Source: Brucella intermedia LMG 3301
Lineage (GTDB): Bacteria; Pseudomonadota; Alphaproteobacteria; Rhizobiales; Rhizobiaceae
DNA: 64,000 nucleotides
Reading direction: 5' to 3'
NCBI RefSeq assembly: GCF_000182645.1
Contig: NZ_ACQA01000001.1
Span: 1,860,001 to 1,924,000 of the forward strand
Part shown: positions 46,343 through 54,925 of the stretch, one piece after another
Position numbering within the stretch: the stretch's first letter is position 1
Layout of the letters: each line of letters starts with the position of its first letter
Notes under the pieces: model-generated
Databases searched by the model: none
Seen by the model: the letters and a program-made list of their open reading frames with translations, nothing else
Told to the model about the DNA's origin: nothing
Program-made: the position numbers and the translations under genes

Positions 46343-47302
46343 ATGAAACGCAGTCTGGCGGCTCTGACGGCCGCACTATCGCTTGCCCTGATTTCGAGCG
46401 CATCCGCCGCATCGCTGACGGTCGGCTTTTCGCAGATCGGTTCGGAATCGGGCTGGCGCGCCGCAGAAACGGCCCTGACCAAGCAGGAAGCCGAAAAGCG
46501 CGGCTATACGCTGAAATTCGCCGACGCCCAGCAAAAGCAGGAAAACCAGATCAAGGCCGTCCGCGGCTTCATTGCTCAAGGCGTCGATGCGATCCTGATC
46601 GCGCCGGTCGTTTCCACCGGCTGGGATGCGGTCTTGAAGGAAGCCAAGGAAGCGGAAATTCCGGTCGTGCTGCTTGATCGCCAGATCGATTCCCCGGAAG
46701 ATCTTTACCTCACCGCCGTCACCTCCGACCAGGTGCATGAAGGCAAGGTGGCCGGCGACTGGCTGGTGAAGGATGTGGGCGACAAGCCATGCAACGTGGT
46801 TGAGCTTCAGGGCACCACCGGCTCCTCGCCTGCCATCAACCGCAAGAAGGGCTTTGAGGACGCGATCAAGGGACACGACAACATCAAGATCACCCGTTCG
46901 CAGACCGGTGACTTCACCCGCACCAAGGGCAAGGAAGTCATGGAAAGCTTCATCAAGGCCGAAGGCGGCGGCAAGAATATCTGCGCGGTCTACGCCCATA
47001 ATGACGACATGGCCGTCGGCGCCATCCAGGCCATCAAGGAAGCTGGCCTGAAGCCGGGTACGGAAATCAAGATCGTGTCGATCGACTCCGTGCCGGATAT
47101 CTTTCAGGCCATGGCGGCTGGAGAAGCCAACGCAACCGTCGAGCTGACGCCGAACATGGCAGGCCCGGCCTTCGACGCGATTGAAGCCTTCAAGGACAAG
47201 GGCACCGTTCCGCCGAAATGGATCCAGACGGAATCGAAGCTTTATACACAGGCTGACGATCCGAAGGCCGTCTACGAAGCCAAGAAGGGCCTCGGCTACT
47301 GA
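46343..47302 (+). CDS. ytfQ: periplasmic sugar-binding protein (YtfQ-like, galactofuranose type)
   Basis: A 319-residue CUT2 binding protein. The ATG at 46343 has GGGAGGAAC upstream. The signal peptide is MKRSLAALTAALSLALISSASA. The mature part begins ASLTVGFSQIGSESGWRAAET, the YtfQ opening, with APVVSTGWDAVL, VELQGTTGSSPAINRKKGF and VYAHNDDMAVGAIQAI. It delivers the sugar, galactofuranose or galactose/arabinose by family, to the YtfR-YtfT-YjfF membrane complex encoded next. Confidence 0.92.
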   Translation: MKRSLAALTAALSLALISSASAASLTVGFSQIGSESGWRAAETALTKQEAEKRGYTLKFADAQQKQENQIKAVRGFIAQGVDAILIAPVVSTGWDAVLKEAKEAEIPVVLLDRQIDSPEDLYLTAVTSDQVHEGKVAGDWLVKDVGDKPCNVVELQGTTGSSPAINRKKGFEDAIKGHDNIKITRSQTGDFTRTKGKEVMESFIKAEGGGKNICAVYAHNDDMAVGAIQAIKEAGLKPGTEIKIVSIDSVPDIFQAMAAGEANATVELTPNMAGPAFDAIEAFKDKGTVPPKWIQTESKLYTQADDPKAVYEAKKGLGY

Positions 47303-47366
47303 TCCGCTTCATCCGGGCCGCTGTCGGCCCGGATACCCCTTTGCGAAGCGCAAACGGAAGAATGCC

Positions 47367-48914
47367 ATGGCTGCAAAAGACGCTGCATCGGCGGTGGGAA
47401 CACCGCTTCTTGAAGCCCGTTCGATCACCAAATCCTTTCTGGGCGTAACCGCGCTCGACCATGTCGATTTCACGCTTCACCGCGGCGAAATCCACGCCTT
47501 GCTCGGCGAAAACGGCGCGGGCAAATCCACGCTCATCAAGATCCTGACCGGCGCCTATCACGGCTTCGATGGATCGATCCTGCTTGAAGGCCAGCCGATT
47601 GCGCCCGCATCCGTGGCGGAAGCCCAGACGCTCGGCATCGGCACGGTCTATCAGGAAGTGAACCTGCTCGAAAACCTGACGGTTGCAGAAAACCTGTTCC
47701 TTGGACGCCAGCCCAGGCGCTTCGGGCTGGTCGATCGCGGGCGGATGGAAAGGGATGCAGCGCAACTCCTTTCGCGCTACGGCCTCGCTATTGATGTCGG
47801 TGCGCCTCTGTCTGCCTATTCCGTCGCCATCCGCCAGATCATCGCCATTGCCCGCGCCGTCGATCTTTCCGGCAAGGTGCTGGTGCTCGATGAGCCGACC
47901 GCCAGTCTCGACGCGCGTGAAGTCGAAATGCTATTTGGCGTTCTGCGCCAGTTGAAGGCTGAAGGCCTTGGCATCATTGTCATCACCCATTTTCTGGATC
48001 AGGTCTATGCGATTGCTGATTGCGCCACCGTGCTGCGCAACGGTCGTCTGGTCGGCAGTCGAAACCTGTCGGACCTGCCGCGCACCGACCTTATTTCTAT
48101 GATGCTGGGCCATCAATTGCAGGAAACCGTGCGCCGCCAGCTCACCGAGGATGTCAGCGCGGAAACGGTCGCGCCGATCCGTTTTTCGGACTTCGGCAAA
48201 AAGGGCAGCGTTGCGCCATTCGATCTCTCGATCAGGCCCGGAGAAGCCGTCGGCATTGCCGGGTTGCTCGGTTCCGGCCGCACCGAAACCGCACTTTTGA
48301 TGTTCGGCGTCGATCAGACCGATAGCGGAAGCCTGACCGTCGATGGAAAGGAGACCCGGCTGCCCTCGCCCGTTGCCGCGATTGCCGAGCGCTTTGCCTT
48401 TTGTCCGGAAGAGCGCAAGACCGATGGCATCATCGGCGATTTTTCGGTGGCCGAAAACATTGCGCTCGCCGTTCAGGCGAAGCGTGGCTGGTCGAGACCG
48501 ATCTCTTCACGTGAGAAGACGGCGCTTGCCCAGCGTTACATCAAGGCGCTTGATATTCGGCCTCCCGATCCCGACAAGCCGATCAAGTTCCTGTCCGGCG
48601 GCAACCAGCAGAAAGCCATTCTGGCGCGCTGGCTCGCTACCGATCCGCGTCTCCTGATCCTGGATGAGCCAACGCGCGGCATCGATATCGGCGCCCATGC
48701 CGAAATCCTCAAGCTCATCGGCGAGCTTTGCGCCGAAGGCATGTCGCTCGTCATCATCTCGTCGGAATTCGAGGAGCTTGCCGCCGTGGCCAACCGTGTC
48801 GTCGTCCTCTCGGATCGCCGCCATGTCGCGGAACTGAAAGGCGAGGAAATCACCGCCGACAACATCGTGCGCGCAATCGCAGAGACCGGAAGCGAAAAGG
48901 AAGCGGCAGCATGA
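47367..48914 (+). CDS. ytfR: sugar ABC transporter ATP-binding protein (YtfR-like)
   Basis: A tandem ATPase of 515 residues from the ATG at 47367 (GGAAG upstream; upstream in-frame codons lie within ytfQ). The first half has Walker [10 protein letters not shown] and a degenerate signature SVAIRQIIAIARAV with Walker B VLVLDEPTAS. The second half has [29 protein letters not shown] and [14 protein letters not shown]. Its stop overlaps the ytfT start by ATGA. Confidence 0.93.
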   Translation: MAAKDAASAVGTPLLEARSITKSFLGVTALDHVDFTLHRGEIHALLGENGAGKSTLIKILTGAYHGFDGSILLEGQPIAPASVAEAQTLGIGTVYQEVNLLENLTVAENLFLGRQPRRFGLVDRGRMERDAAQLLSRYGLAIDVGAPLSAYSVAIRQIIAIARAVDLSGKVLVLDEPTASLDAREVEMLFGVLRQLKAEGLGIIVITHFLDQVYAIADCATVLRNGRLVGSRNLSDLPRTDLISMMLGHQLQETVRRQLTEDVSAETVAPIRFSDFGKKGSVAPFDLSIRPGEAVGIAGLLGSGRTETALLMFGVDQTDSGSLTVDGKETRLPSPVAAIAERFAFCPEERKTDGIIGDFSVAENIALAVQAKRGWSRPISSREKTALAQRYIKALDIRPPDPDKPIKFLSGGNQQKAILARWLATDPRLLILDEPTRGIDIGAHAEILKLIGELCAEGMSLVIISSEFEELAAVANRVVVLSDRRHVAELKGEEITADNIVRAIAETGSEKEAAA

Positions 48915-49954
48915 TTGCCCGCATGACCAGAAAACTGAAAAGACTTGCCCCCCAGCTCGCTGCCCTCGTGCTCATTCTGGCGGCAAACACCATCATCGCG
49001 CCCGGATTTCTCGACATCTCTTTCCAGAACGGACGCCTCTATGGCAGCCTGATCGATATTCTGGTGCGTGCGGCGCCCGTCGCCATCCTGTCCGTCGGCA
49101 TGACGCTTGTGATCGCGACCCGCGGCATCGACCTTTCGGTCGGCGCGGTGATGGCGATCAGCGGCGCCTTTGCCGCTTCGCTCATCGTGGCGGGCTATCC
49201 GCTTGCTATCGTCATTCCGGCCGCACTTGGCGTCGGCCTGCTCTGCGGCCTGTGGAACGGCTTCCTGGTCGCCGTCTTCGATCTCCAGCCGATCATTGCA
49301 ACGCTCATCCTGATGGTGGCGGGGCGCGGCATCGCGCAGCTTATCACCGAAGGCGCGATCCTGACCTTCAACAATGATTCCTTTGCCGCACTTGGTTCCG
49401 GCTCCTTCCTCGGCGTGCCCGTTCCGGTCCTGATCTGGATTCTGGCCGGTCTCGCAGTGGGCCTTGCCGTACGCACGAGCGCGCTCGGCTTCCTGATCGA
49501 AGCAACCGGCATCAACCGTCGCGCGGCGATGCTGGCGGGGGTCAAGGCGCACTTTCTCCTGTTCAGCGTCTATGCGGTTTCCGGCGTTGGCGCAGCCCTT
49601 GCCGGGCTGATCGCGGCGGCGGATATTCGCGGCGCGGACGCCAACAATGCAGGGCTGTGGCTCGAACTCGACGCCATTCTGGCGGTGGTCATCGGCGGCA
49701 CGTCGCTCAATGGCGGACGTTTCTCGATCATGGCCTCGCTGCTCGGTGCTCTCATCATCCAGTCGATCAATACCGGCATCCTGATGGCGGGCTTTCCACC
49801 GGAATTCAACCTCATCATCAAGGCGATCATCATCGTGATCGTACTCACCTTCCAGTCGCCGGCCATCGTCCAGCTGATCGCCTTCCTGCGCTCCGAGCGC
49901 AAGGGCGACGGAGCCAAGCCGGTCCGCCAAAGCCAGCAGGGAGCACAGCAATGA
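48911..49954 (+). CDS. ytfT: sugar ABC transporter permease (YtfT-like)
   Basis: An inner-membrane permease of 347 residues with repeated hydrophobic helices (LAALVLILAANTIIAP near 16-31). It has the CUT2 permease motif TRGIDLSVGAVMAISGAFAA near 74-93 and GGTSLNGGRFSIMASLLGA near 260. The start is coupled to ytfR and the stop overlaps the yjfF start (ATGA). It forms a heterodimeric channel with YjfF. Confidence 0.93.
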   Translation: MIARMTRKLKRLAPQLAALVLILAANTIIAPGFLDISFQNGRLYGSLIDILVRAAPVAILSVGMTLVIATRGIDLSVGAVMAISGAFAASLIVAGYPLAIVIPAALGVGLLCGLWNGFLVAVFDLQPIIATLILMVAGRGIAQLITEGAILTFNNDSFAALGSGSFLGVPVPVLIWILAGLAVGLAVRTSALGFLIEATGINRRAAMLAGVKAHFLLFSVYAVSGVGAALAGLIAAADIRGADANNAGLWLELDAILAVVIGGTSLNGGRFSIMASLLGALIIQSINTGILMAGFPPEFNLIIKAIIIVIVLTFQSPAIVQLIAFLRSERKGDGAKPVRQSQQGAQQ

Positions 49955-50937
49955 GAGCGCTACGCAATCTGCCTTTCCTGACAACCGTTGCAATCTTCCT
50001 GCTTGCCTATGCGATCTGCATCATCCAGTTTCCGAACATGCTGTCGACGCGGGTGATCGGCAATCTTCTGACCGACAATGCCTTTCTGGGCATTGCCGCC
50101 GTGGGCATGACATTCGTGATCCTTTCGGGCGGCATCGACCTTTCGGTCGGCTCGGTCATCGCCTTTACCAGCGTCTTCGTCGCCGTTCTGGTGGGGCAGC
50201 TCGGCGTGCACCCGCTCGTGGCTTTCGCGCTCATTCTGGTGATCGCGGCCTTGTTCGGGGCGTGGATGGGCGTGATGATCCATTTCCTTGGCATCCCGCC
50301 TTTCGTCGCCACGCTTGCCGGCATGTTTCTGGCACGCGGCGCGGCCTTTCTCATCTCCACCCAATCCGTACCCATAGCGCATCCGTTTCTCGATAGCTTG
50401 CAGGGGCTTTATCTCCGGCTTCCGGGCGGCGGAAGGCTGACATTCATCGCCATGCTCATGCTCGCGGTCTTCATCGTCGGCGGCATCATCGCCCATCGCA
50501 CGCGCTTCGGCGCCAATATCTATGCGCTTGGCGGCAACCAGCAATCGGCGGAACTGATGGGCGTTCCGATTGCCCGCACCACAATCGCCATCTATACGAT
50601 GTCGGGCGTGCTTTCCGGCCTCGCCGGGATCGTCTATACGCTTTACACCTCGTCCGGCTATTCGCTGGCGACGGTCGGCGTGGAACTCGACGCCATCGCT
50701 TCGGTGGTGATCGGCGGGACGCTCCTGACGGGCGGCGCGGGCCTTGTGGCAGGCACATTCGTCGGCATTCTCATACAGGGGCTGATCCAGACCTACATTG
50801 TTTTCGACGGAACGCTGTCTTCATGGTGGACGAAAATTGCTATCGGTATATTGCTGTTTCTGTTTATCGCCCTGCAACGGGGACTCTTGTGGTTTTCCGA
50901 TATAAAACACGCGCGGCAACGCATGAAGGAGGCCTGA
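49951..50937 (+). CDS. yjfF: sugar ABC transporter permease (YjfF-like)
   Basis: The second permease of the importer, with 328 residues. The helix-rich sequence has [20 protein letters not shown] near 57-76, an ALGGNQQSAELMGVPIARTT loop near 190-210 and VIGGTLLTGGAGLVAGTFVG near 255. AGGGAG lies 8-13 bases upstream of the ATG. The C-terminal tail (DIKHARQRMKEA) contains the AAGGAGG used as Shine-Dalgarno by the next gene, which starts with TTG one base after this stop. Confidence 0.92.
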   Translation: MRALRNLPFLTTVAIFLLAYAICIIQFPNMLSTRVIGNLLTDNAFLGIAAVGMTFVILSGGIDLSVGSVIAFTSVFVAVLVGQLGVHPLVAFALILVIAALFGAWMGVMIHFLGIPPFVATLAGMFLARGAAFLISTQSVPIAHPFLDSLQGLYLRLPGGGRLTFIAMLMLAVFIVGGIIAHRTRFGANIYALGGNQQSAELMGVPIARTTIAIYTMSGVLSGLAGIVYTLYTSSGYSLATVGVELDAIASVVIGGTLLTGGAGLVAGTFVGILIQGLIQTYIVFDGTLSSWWTKIAIGILLFLFIALQRGLLWFSDIKHARQRMKEA

Positions 50938-50938
50938 A

Positions 50939-51664
50939 TTGGGATTGCTGGAAACGGCCATAACCGGACGCAAGCGCCATAACAGCCACGCGGTGGTTGT
51001 GGGGGAACTGGGCCGTGGGATCGTCGCGGGCAACATTCCCGAAGGCTCGATCCTTCCCGGCGACCATGAACTTTCGCTGCGCTTCGGCGTATCCCGCACC
51101 GTCCTGCGCGAGGCGATGAAGACGCTTGCCGCCAAGCGCCTGATCGAACCCAAGGCCAAGGTCGGCACGCGCGTTCTGGGCCATGCCAGCTGGAATTTCT
51201 TCGATCCCGACGTTTTGACCTGGCGCTTCGAGGCGGGCTTCGATGAGGTCTTCGTGGATCATCTGGCGGAAATGCGCATGGCGCTGGAACCGGCGGCTGC
51301 GGCTGCGGCAGCAGAGCGCGCCTCCAGCGACGAGATCGTCGAACTTTACGCCCTCGCCGCCAAATTCGACAACCCCGACCACACGCCTGAATCCATCGCC
51401 AAGGTCGATCTGGAATTCCATCTTGCCATCGCCCGCATGTCGGGCAACCCGTTCATGCGCTCGGTCAGCGGCCTGATCGAGGCGGCGCTTGCAATCTCGT
51501 TCCAGCTTTCATCGCCTGCGGCATCGCGGGAAGGCATTGCCGAATGCGCGGCCAATCACCTGCGCATTGCCCATGCCATCGCATCGCGCGACCCGCAGAA
51601 AGCGCGTCAGGCCATGGAAAGCGTCATCAAGCTTGGCGTCGATCGCATCCGGGACGTTATTTGA
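50939..51664 (+). CDS. FadR-type GntR regulator, TTG start
   Basis: A 241-residue regulator. The winged helix (about 15-80) contains LSLRFGVSRTVLREAMKTLAAKRL, and the FCD ligand domain (about 95-235) has DLEFHLAIARMSGNPFMRSV and CAANHLRIAHAI with metal-binding His/Asp. The TTG at 50939 is well supported: AAGGAGG lies 8-14 bases upstream and the frame opens only there. As last gene of the ytfQRT-yjfF operon it probably senses a sugar acid such as galactonate (DgoR-like) and may control both divergent sugar operons. Confidence 0.87.
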   Translation: MGLLETAITGRKRHNSHAVVVGELGRGIVAGNIPEGSILPGDHELSLRFGVSRTVLREAMKTLAAKRLIEPKAKVGTRVLGHASWNFFDPDVLTWRFEAGFDEVFVDHLAEMRMALEPAAAAAAAERASSDEIVELYALAAKFDNPDHTPESIAKVDLEFHLAIARMSGNPFMRSVSGLIEAALAISFQLSSPAASREGIAECAANHLRIAHAIASRDPQKARQAMESVIKLGVDRIRDVI

Positions 51665-51710
51665 GCATTTTCCAGCAAAAGTGGGAACCGGTGTTGCGTT
51701 CGAAAATGCG
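51663..51710. repeat. short palindromic intergenic element, copy 5
   Basis: It begins GAGCATTTTCCAGCAAAAG, has the core GTGGGAACCGGTGTTGCG and ends CGAAAATGCG; same form and orientation as copy 1. It starts at the end of the GntR stop codon and lies between convergent genes. Confidence 0.72.
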
Positions 51711-51766
51711 GTAAAGGAGAAAGGGAGAGGTTCTTACGGCTCTATCGTATAGAACCACTCTCAAGG

Positions 51767-52189
51767 TTACGATACCTTCAGATCAAACTGCGGCTCGCCG
51801 CGCAGCGTATTGCTGACCGTGCAGATTTCCTCGGCCATTTCGGCTAGCCGGTGCTTTTCGTCCCCGGTCAGATCGCCGCCGAAATGAAAGGTGATATCGA
51901 ACCGCTCGATGCGCGACGGCCCTTCATGCGCCTTGTCGCCCTTCACCTCCACCCGCACATCGGTGAGTTTGTCCTTCAGCTCGAGCTTGCCGGCAGCAAT
52001 GCGCGCGCTGAGCGCCATGCAGGCCGCGACCGACGAATAGATGAGGTCGAGCGGGTTGAAGCCTGCCTGACTGACACTGGTGACGATTTCGACAACGCCG
52101 CCGGTCGGCGTGGTGATGACCGGAAGCTTTCCATGCGGCATTTCAGCGACGGCGCCCGTCTCGCGGGTCCTGACTTTCAGTTCGCTCAT
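51767..52189 (-). CDS. OsmC-family protein
   Basis: A 140-residue OsmC-type protein from the ATG at 52189 ([10 protein letters not shown]), preceded by AGGAGAATTCC; a longer in-frame opening upstream overlaps the D-aminopeptidase gene. The two redox cysteines of the family are in [11 protein letters not shown] and [12 protein letters not shown]. Members reduce organic hydroperoxides or have unknown roles (YhfA-type). Its start overlaps the dap stop (ATGA), so it is co-translated with the D-aminopeptidase. No functional link between the two is known to me. Confidence 0.85.
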   Translation of the reverse strand: MSELKVRTRETGAVAEMPHGKLPVITTPTGGVVEIVTSVSQAGFNPLDLIYSSVAACMALSARIAAGKLELKDKLTDVRVEVKGDKAHEGPSRIERFDITFHFGGDLTGDEKHRLAEMAEEICTVSNTLRGEPQFDLKVS

Positions 52190-53748
52190 TCCGGAATTCT
52201 CCTGTAGTCCACATGCCGCGCCAGCCAGCAGCCGACGGTCATGCCTGTTATCCCGCTTTTGGCATCGCGATGGAAGACAAGTTTCCATTCGCCCGGCGAC
52301 GGCGCATCCATGGAGCGCTGCACCGGCAGCAACCAGACGTCCGGGCCTGCCTCATAGAGCGGATACATATCGCTCTTGCCGAGAAAACCCTCGAACGCCC
52401 CGTAGAATGCACCGCCCTCATTGACGATCAGAAGATCGGCTTCAAGCTCTTCGCTGCGATAGCGCCCTGCGATATCCTGCTTCGCCGCCCCTTTCAGGCG
52501 CTGCATCGTCAGGCTCAGATTTTCATCCTCACGCGCAAGATGGATCGTATCGCCCTTGCGGCGGATCGTGGTCATCGACGAGCGCGCTTCGTTCTCGCCC
52601 ACCACATCCATCACTTCCGGTCCGGTGCCGAAACGCGCCTTCATGCGCCCGCGCCCGGCATCTTCGAGGCTCAGCACGAGGCCGGTTTCATGGTCCAGCC
52701 ACGAGCCGAACCAAGCGGCATCGGCTTCGACGCGGACCTGTTCCGTCGTGGAAACGTCAAGCGCGATATTCATCAGCTTGAAGGCGACATCGGACGCGCC
52801 GCCTTCAAAATTGAACAGGGCAATCGTCGAGAGACGCTCATCGGCGCAGTGCCAGCGCTGGCAGCGCCAGCCGCGCAGCGCCCCGCCATGGCCGGTGAGC
52901 CGCCTGCCGCCTGCTTCCTCGAACTTGAGGCCGAGACCGTAGGGAGCCGCATTGCCATCGCTGAAAGTCTGCGGACCACTCAGGCGACGATAGATTCCGT
53001 CTTCGTCGTCGCGTGTCGCGTCGATAAACTGTTCCCAGGCGATCAGGTCGTCGAGCGACGCGCAGATGCCCGCATCGCCCATCCAGTGGATGCGATTGAC
53101 GGCAGGCAGGAACCCGCGCACCGTATCGCCCTCATAGCCGGTGCATTCGTCAAACATCGCGGTATCGGGGATGAGTGCAGCGGTCTTCATGCCCGCAGGC
53201 TTGAAAATACGCTCCGCCAGAAGCTCGACCAGGGTTCGGCCCGTATGGCTTTCGATAAGATCAGCCAGAATGCGGAAATTGCCGTTGCAATAGGAATAAT
53301 GCGTGCCCGGCGCGGAATGCGTGGTCTTCAGGCGGCGCAGCAGGCTTTGCGCCTGTTCCGGCAGCAAGACGCCTTCCGGATCGGCCCCGCACAGAACAGT
53401 CAGCGCCCAGTAATCGCGCAGGCCCGACTGGTTGTTGCACAGGTCGCGCACGCTCGGGCGCTCTTCCGTGAACCTGTCGAGATAGGCGGCAAGCGCATCG
53501 TCAAGAACTTCCGGCTCGCCAACGCTGTCCAGCAACACGGCGCAGGTGAACTGCTTGCTGACCGAGCATATCGGCATGCGCGTTTGCGGCGTCATCGCCT
53601 TTCGCGCTGAAAGATCGGCAAAGCCCCAGGCGTGGCGCAGGACGACCTTGCCATCCTTCACCACGGCGACCGCGCCGCCCGGCCCCTTATAGTGCTGCGG
53701 AACGGTGCGAACGAAAGCTTCTAGCGCGGGAAGATCGAATTTTGACAT
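52186..53748 (-). CDS. dap: D-aminopeptidase
   Basis: A serine peptidase of the beta-lactamase/S12 fold that removes N-terminal D-residues, preferring D-alanine. It has 520 residues, as in the characterised Ochrobactrum anthropi enzyme. Ser62 and Lys65 (CSVSK), Tyr153 (YSYCN) and His287 (TGHGG) all sit at the positions I recall for that enzyme. Two C-terminal beta-barrel domains (about 335-520) follow the catalytic domain. There is no signal peptide, so it is cytoplasmic. It is coupled to the OsmC-like gene. The resemblance suggests a Brucella/Ochrobactrum host. Confidence 0.95.
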   Translation of the reverse strand: MSKFDLPALEAFVRTVPQHYKGPGGAVAVVKDGKVVLRHAWGFADLSARKAMTPQTRMPICSVSKQFTCAVLLDSVGEPEVLDDALAAYLDRFTEERPSVRDLCNNQSGLRDYWALTVLCGADPEGVLLPEQAQSLLRRLKTTHSAPGTHYSYCNGNFRILADLIESHTGRTLVELLAERIFKPAGMKTAALIPDTAMFDECTGYEGDTVRGFLPAVNRIHWMGDAGICASLDDLIAWEQFIDATRDDEDGIYRRLSGPQTFSDGNAAPYGLGLKFEEAGGRRLTGHGGALRGWRCQRWHCADERLSTIALFNFEGGASDVAFKLMNIALDVSTTEQVRVEADAAWFGSWLDHETGLVLSLEDAGRGRMKARFGTGPEVMDVVGENEARSSMTTIRRKGDTIHLAREDENLSLTMQRLKGAAKQDIAGRYRSEELEADLLIVNEGGAFYGAFEGFLGKSDMYPLYEAGPDVWLLPVQRSMDAPSPGEWKLVFHRDAKSGITGMTVGCWLARHVDYRRIPE

Positions 53749-53792
53749 GATGCTCAGGCGACTCAGATGAAATCAACAGCCGCCACGAGGCA

Positions 53793-54599
53793 TCATTTTA
53801 TCCGTTCGATCAAGGCCATGGCCGCATGCGGATTATGCGCCTTATAGCCGCTGATGACATAGAGATAGACATCGCGGGCGATATAATCAGCAACGGGCGG
53901 CGTGACGGTCTTCAACCCTTCGGCAAGCTCGCCGGCGGCAACTGCCTTTGCGCGCGCCGCCCACTGATCGAGTTCGCCCTTGCCATAACCGCCCGGCTGG
54001 CTTTCCTTCGTCCCCATGATACGGAAATAGGCGAAAGGCGCCGTCATATCGGCAAATTGCGGAAAGTCGCTGTCGCCCGCAATCACCACCGCCACACCAT
54101 ATTCGCGCAGCAGCGCAATGAACTCCGGCGAGTTGAAACTGTCGTGGCGCACTTCCACCGCGTGGCGCACATCGCGCCCGTCGACCCGCTTGGGCAGAAG
54201 CTTCAAGAACGCCTCGAAATCCACGGGGTCGAACTTCTTCGTTCCCATGAACTGCCAGTTGACCACGCCCAGCTTGTCTTTCAGCTCCATCATGCCGCCG
54301 GTCATGAACTTCTCAATGCTCTCGCCCGCTTCGGCCAGCACGCGGCGATTGGTGGAAAAACGCGGCGCTTTCAGCGAAAACACGAAACCGTCCGGTGTTT
54401 CATCGTGCCATTTGGCGAAGGTCGCAGGTTTCTGCGGACCGTAATAGGTGCTGTTGATTTCGATGGAAGTGAGCTTGCTCGACGCATATTCGAGCTGGCG
54501 CTTCTTCGGAAGTTTCTCGGGATAGAAGCTCTCATCCCACGGTTCATAGGCCCAGCCGCCAATGCCGATGCGGATCTCGCCCGTCTTTTCCCTGGCCAT
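53793..54599 (-). CDS. DUF72 (YecE-like) TIM-barrel protein
   Basis: A 268-residue DUF72 protein from the ATG at 54599 (MAREKTGEIRIGIGGWAYEPW), with GGAGGAAAGG upstream. Family landmarks are IRIGIGGWAYEPWDESFYPE, SIEINSTYYGPQKPATFAKWH, FSLKAPRFSTN and VEVRHDSFNSPEF. The catalytic role of DUF72 is unknown; the fold is TIM-barrel-like. It is monocistronic, 44 bases upstream of dap on the same strand, and divergent from the thiamine-diphosphate enzyme gene. Confidence 0.85.
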   Translation of the reverse strand: MAREKTGEIRIGIGGWAYEPWDESFYPEKLPKKRQLEYASSKLTSIEINSTYYGPQKPATFAKWHDETPDGFVFSLKAPRFSTNRRVLAEAGESIEKFMTGGMMELKDKLGVVNWQFMGTKKFDPVDFEAFLKLLPKRVDGRDVRHAVEVRHDSFNSPEFIALLREYGVAVVIAGDSDFPQFADMTAPFAYFRIMGTKESQPGGYGKGELDQWAARAKAVAAGELAEGLKTVTPPVADYIARDVYLYVISGYKAHNPHAAMALIERIK

Positions 54600-54925
54600 T
54601 GCCTTTCCTCCATACCGGTGCATCATGAGTTCATACTGTTTGGTCATGATGTTTAATCTGTATTCGCACCGCTGGCTATGTTCATATCAGCGTGCTTGAC
54701 TGGGAGGAAAAGCAGACGGCTGAGGGTAAAACCCGGCCGCGAGACCAAGGCCCGGTGCACCTGTCGGCCATTTGGGTGCGTCTGACCATGAGTTCCCGTT
54801 CCCCCAAACACATGAATTGTCCGGAATTTCGGGACGATCTTTTTGAAAAGAGGCGGAAAAACCGCCCTTGCAAGGCAAGCCGGGAATGGCGAGCCAGACA
54901 TGGTGAGATTGAGGAAATGCATACA
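54600..54925. other. divergent intergenic region, 326 bases
   Basis: An open frame continuous with the next gene runs back through this stretch, but it lacks family similarity and a fitting ribosome site, so I treat it as the 5' leader and promoter region. No repeat element is evident. Confidence 0.5.

Noticed and set aside
48536..49993. 485-codon open frame on the minus strand
   Set aside because: It lies opposite ytfR/ytfT and is strongly charged and repetitive, typical of a complement of transmembrane codons.
54692..54925. In-frame N-terminal extension of the TPP enzyme
   Set aside because: No family similarity, and the best ribosome site serves the ATG at 54926.
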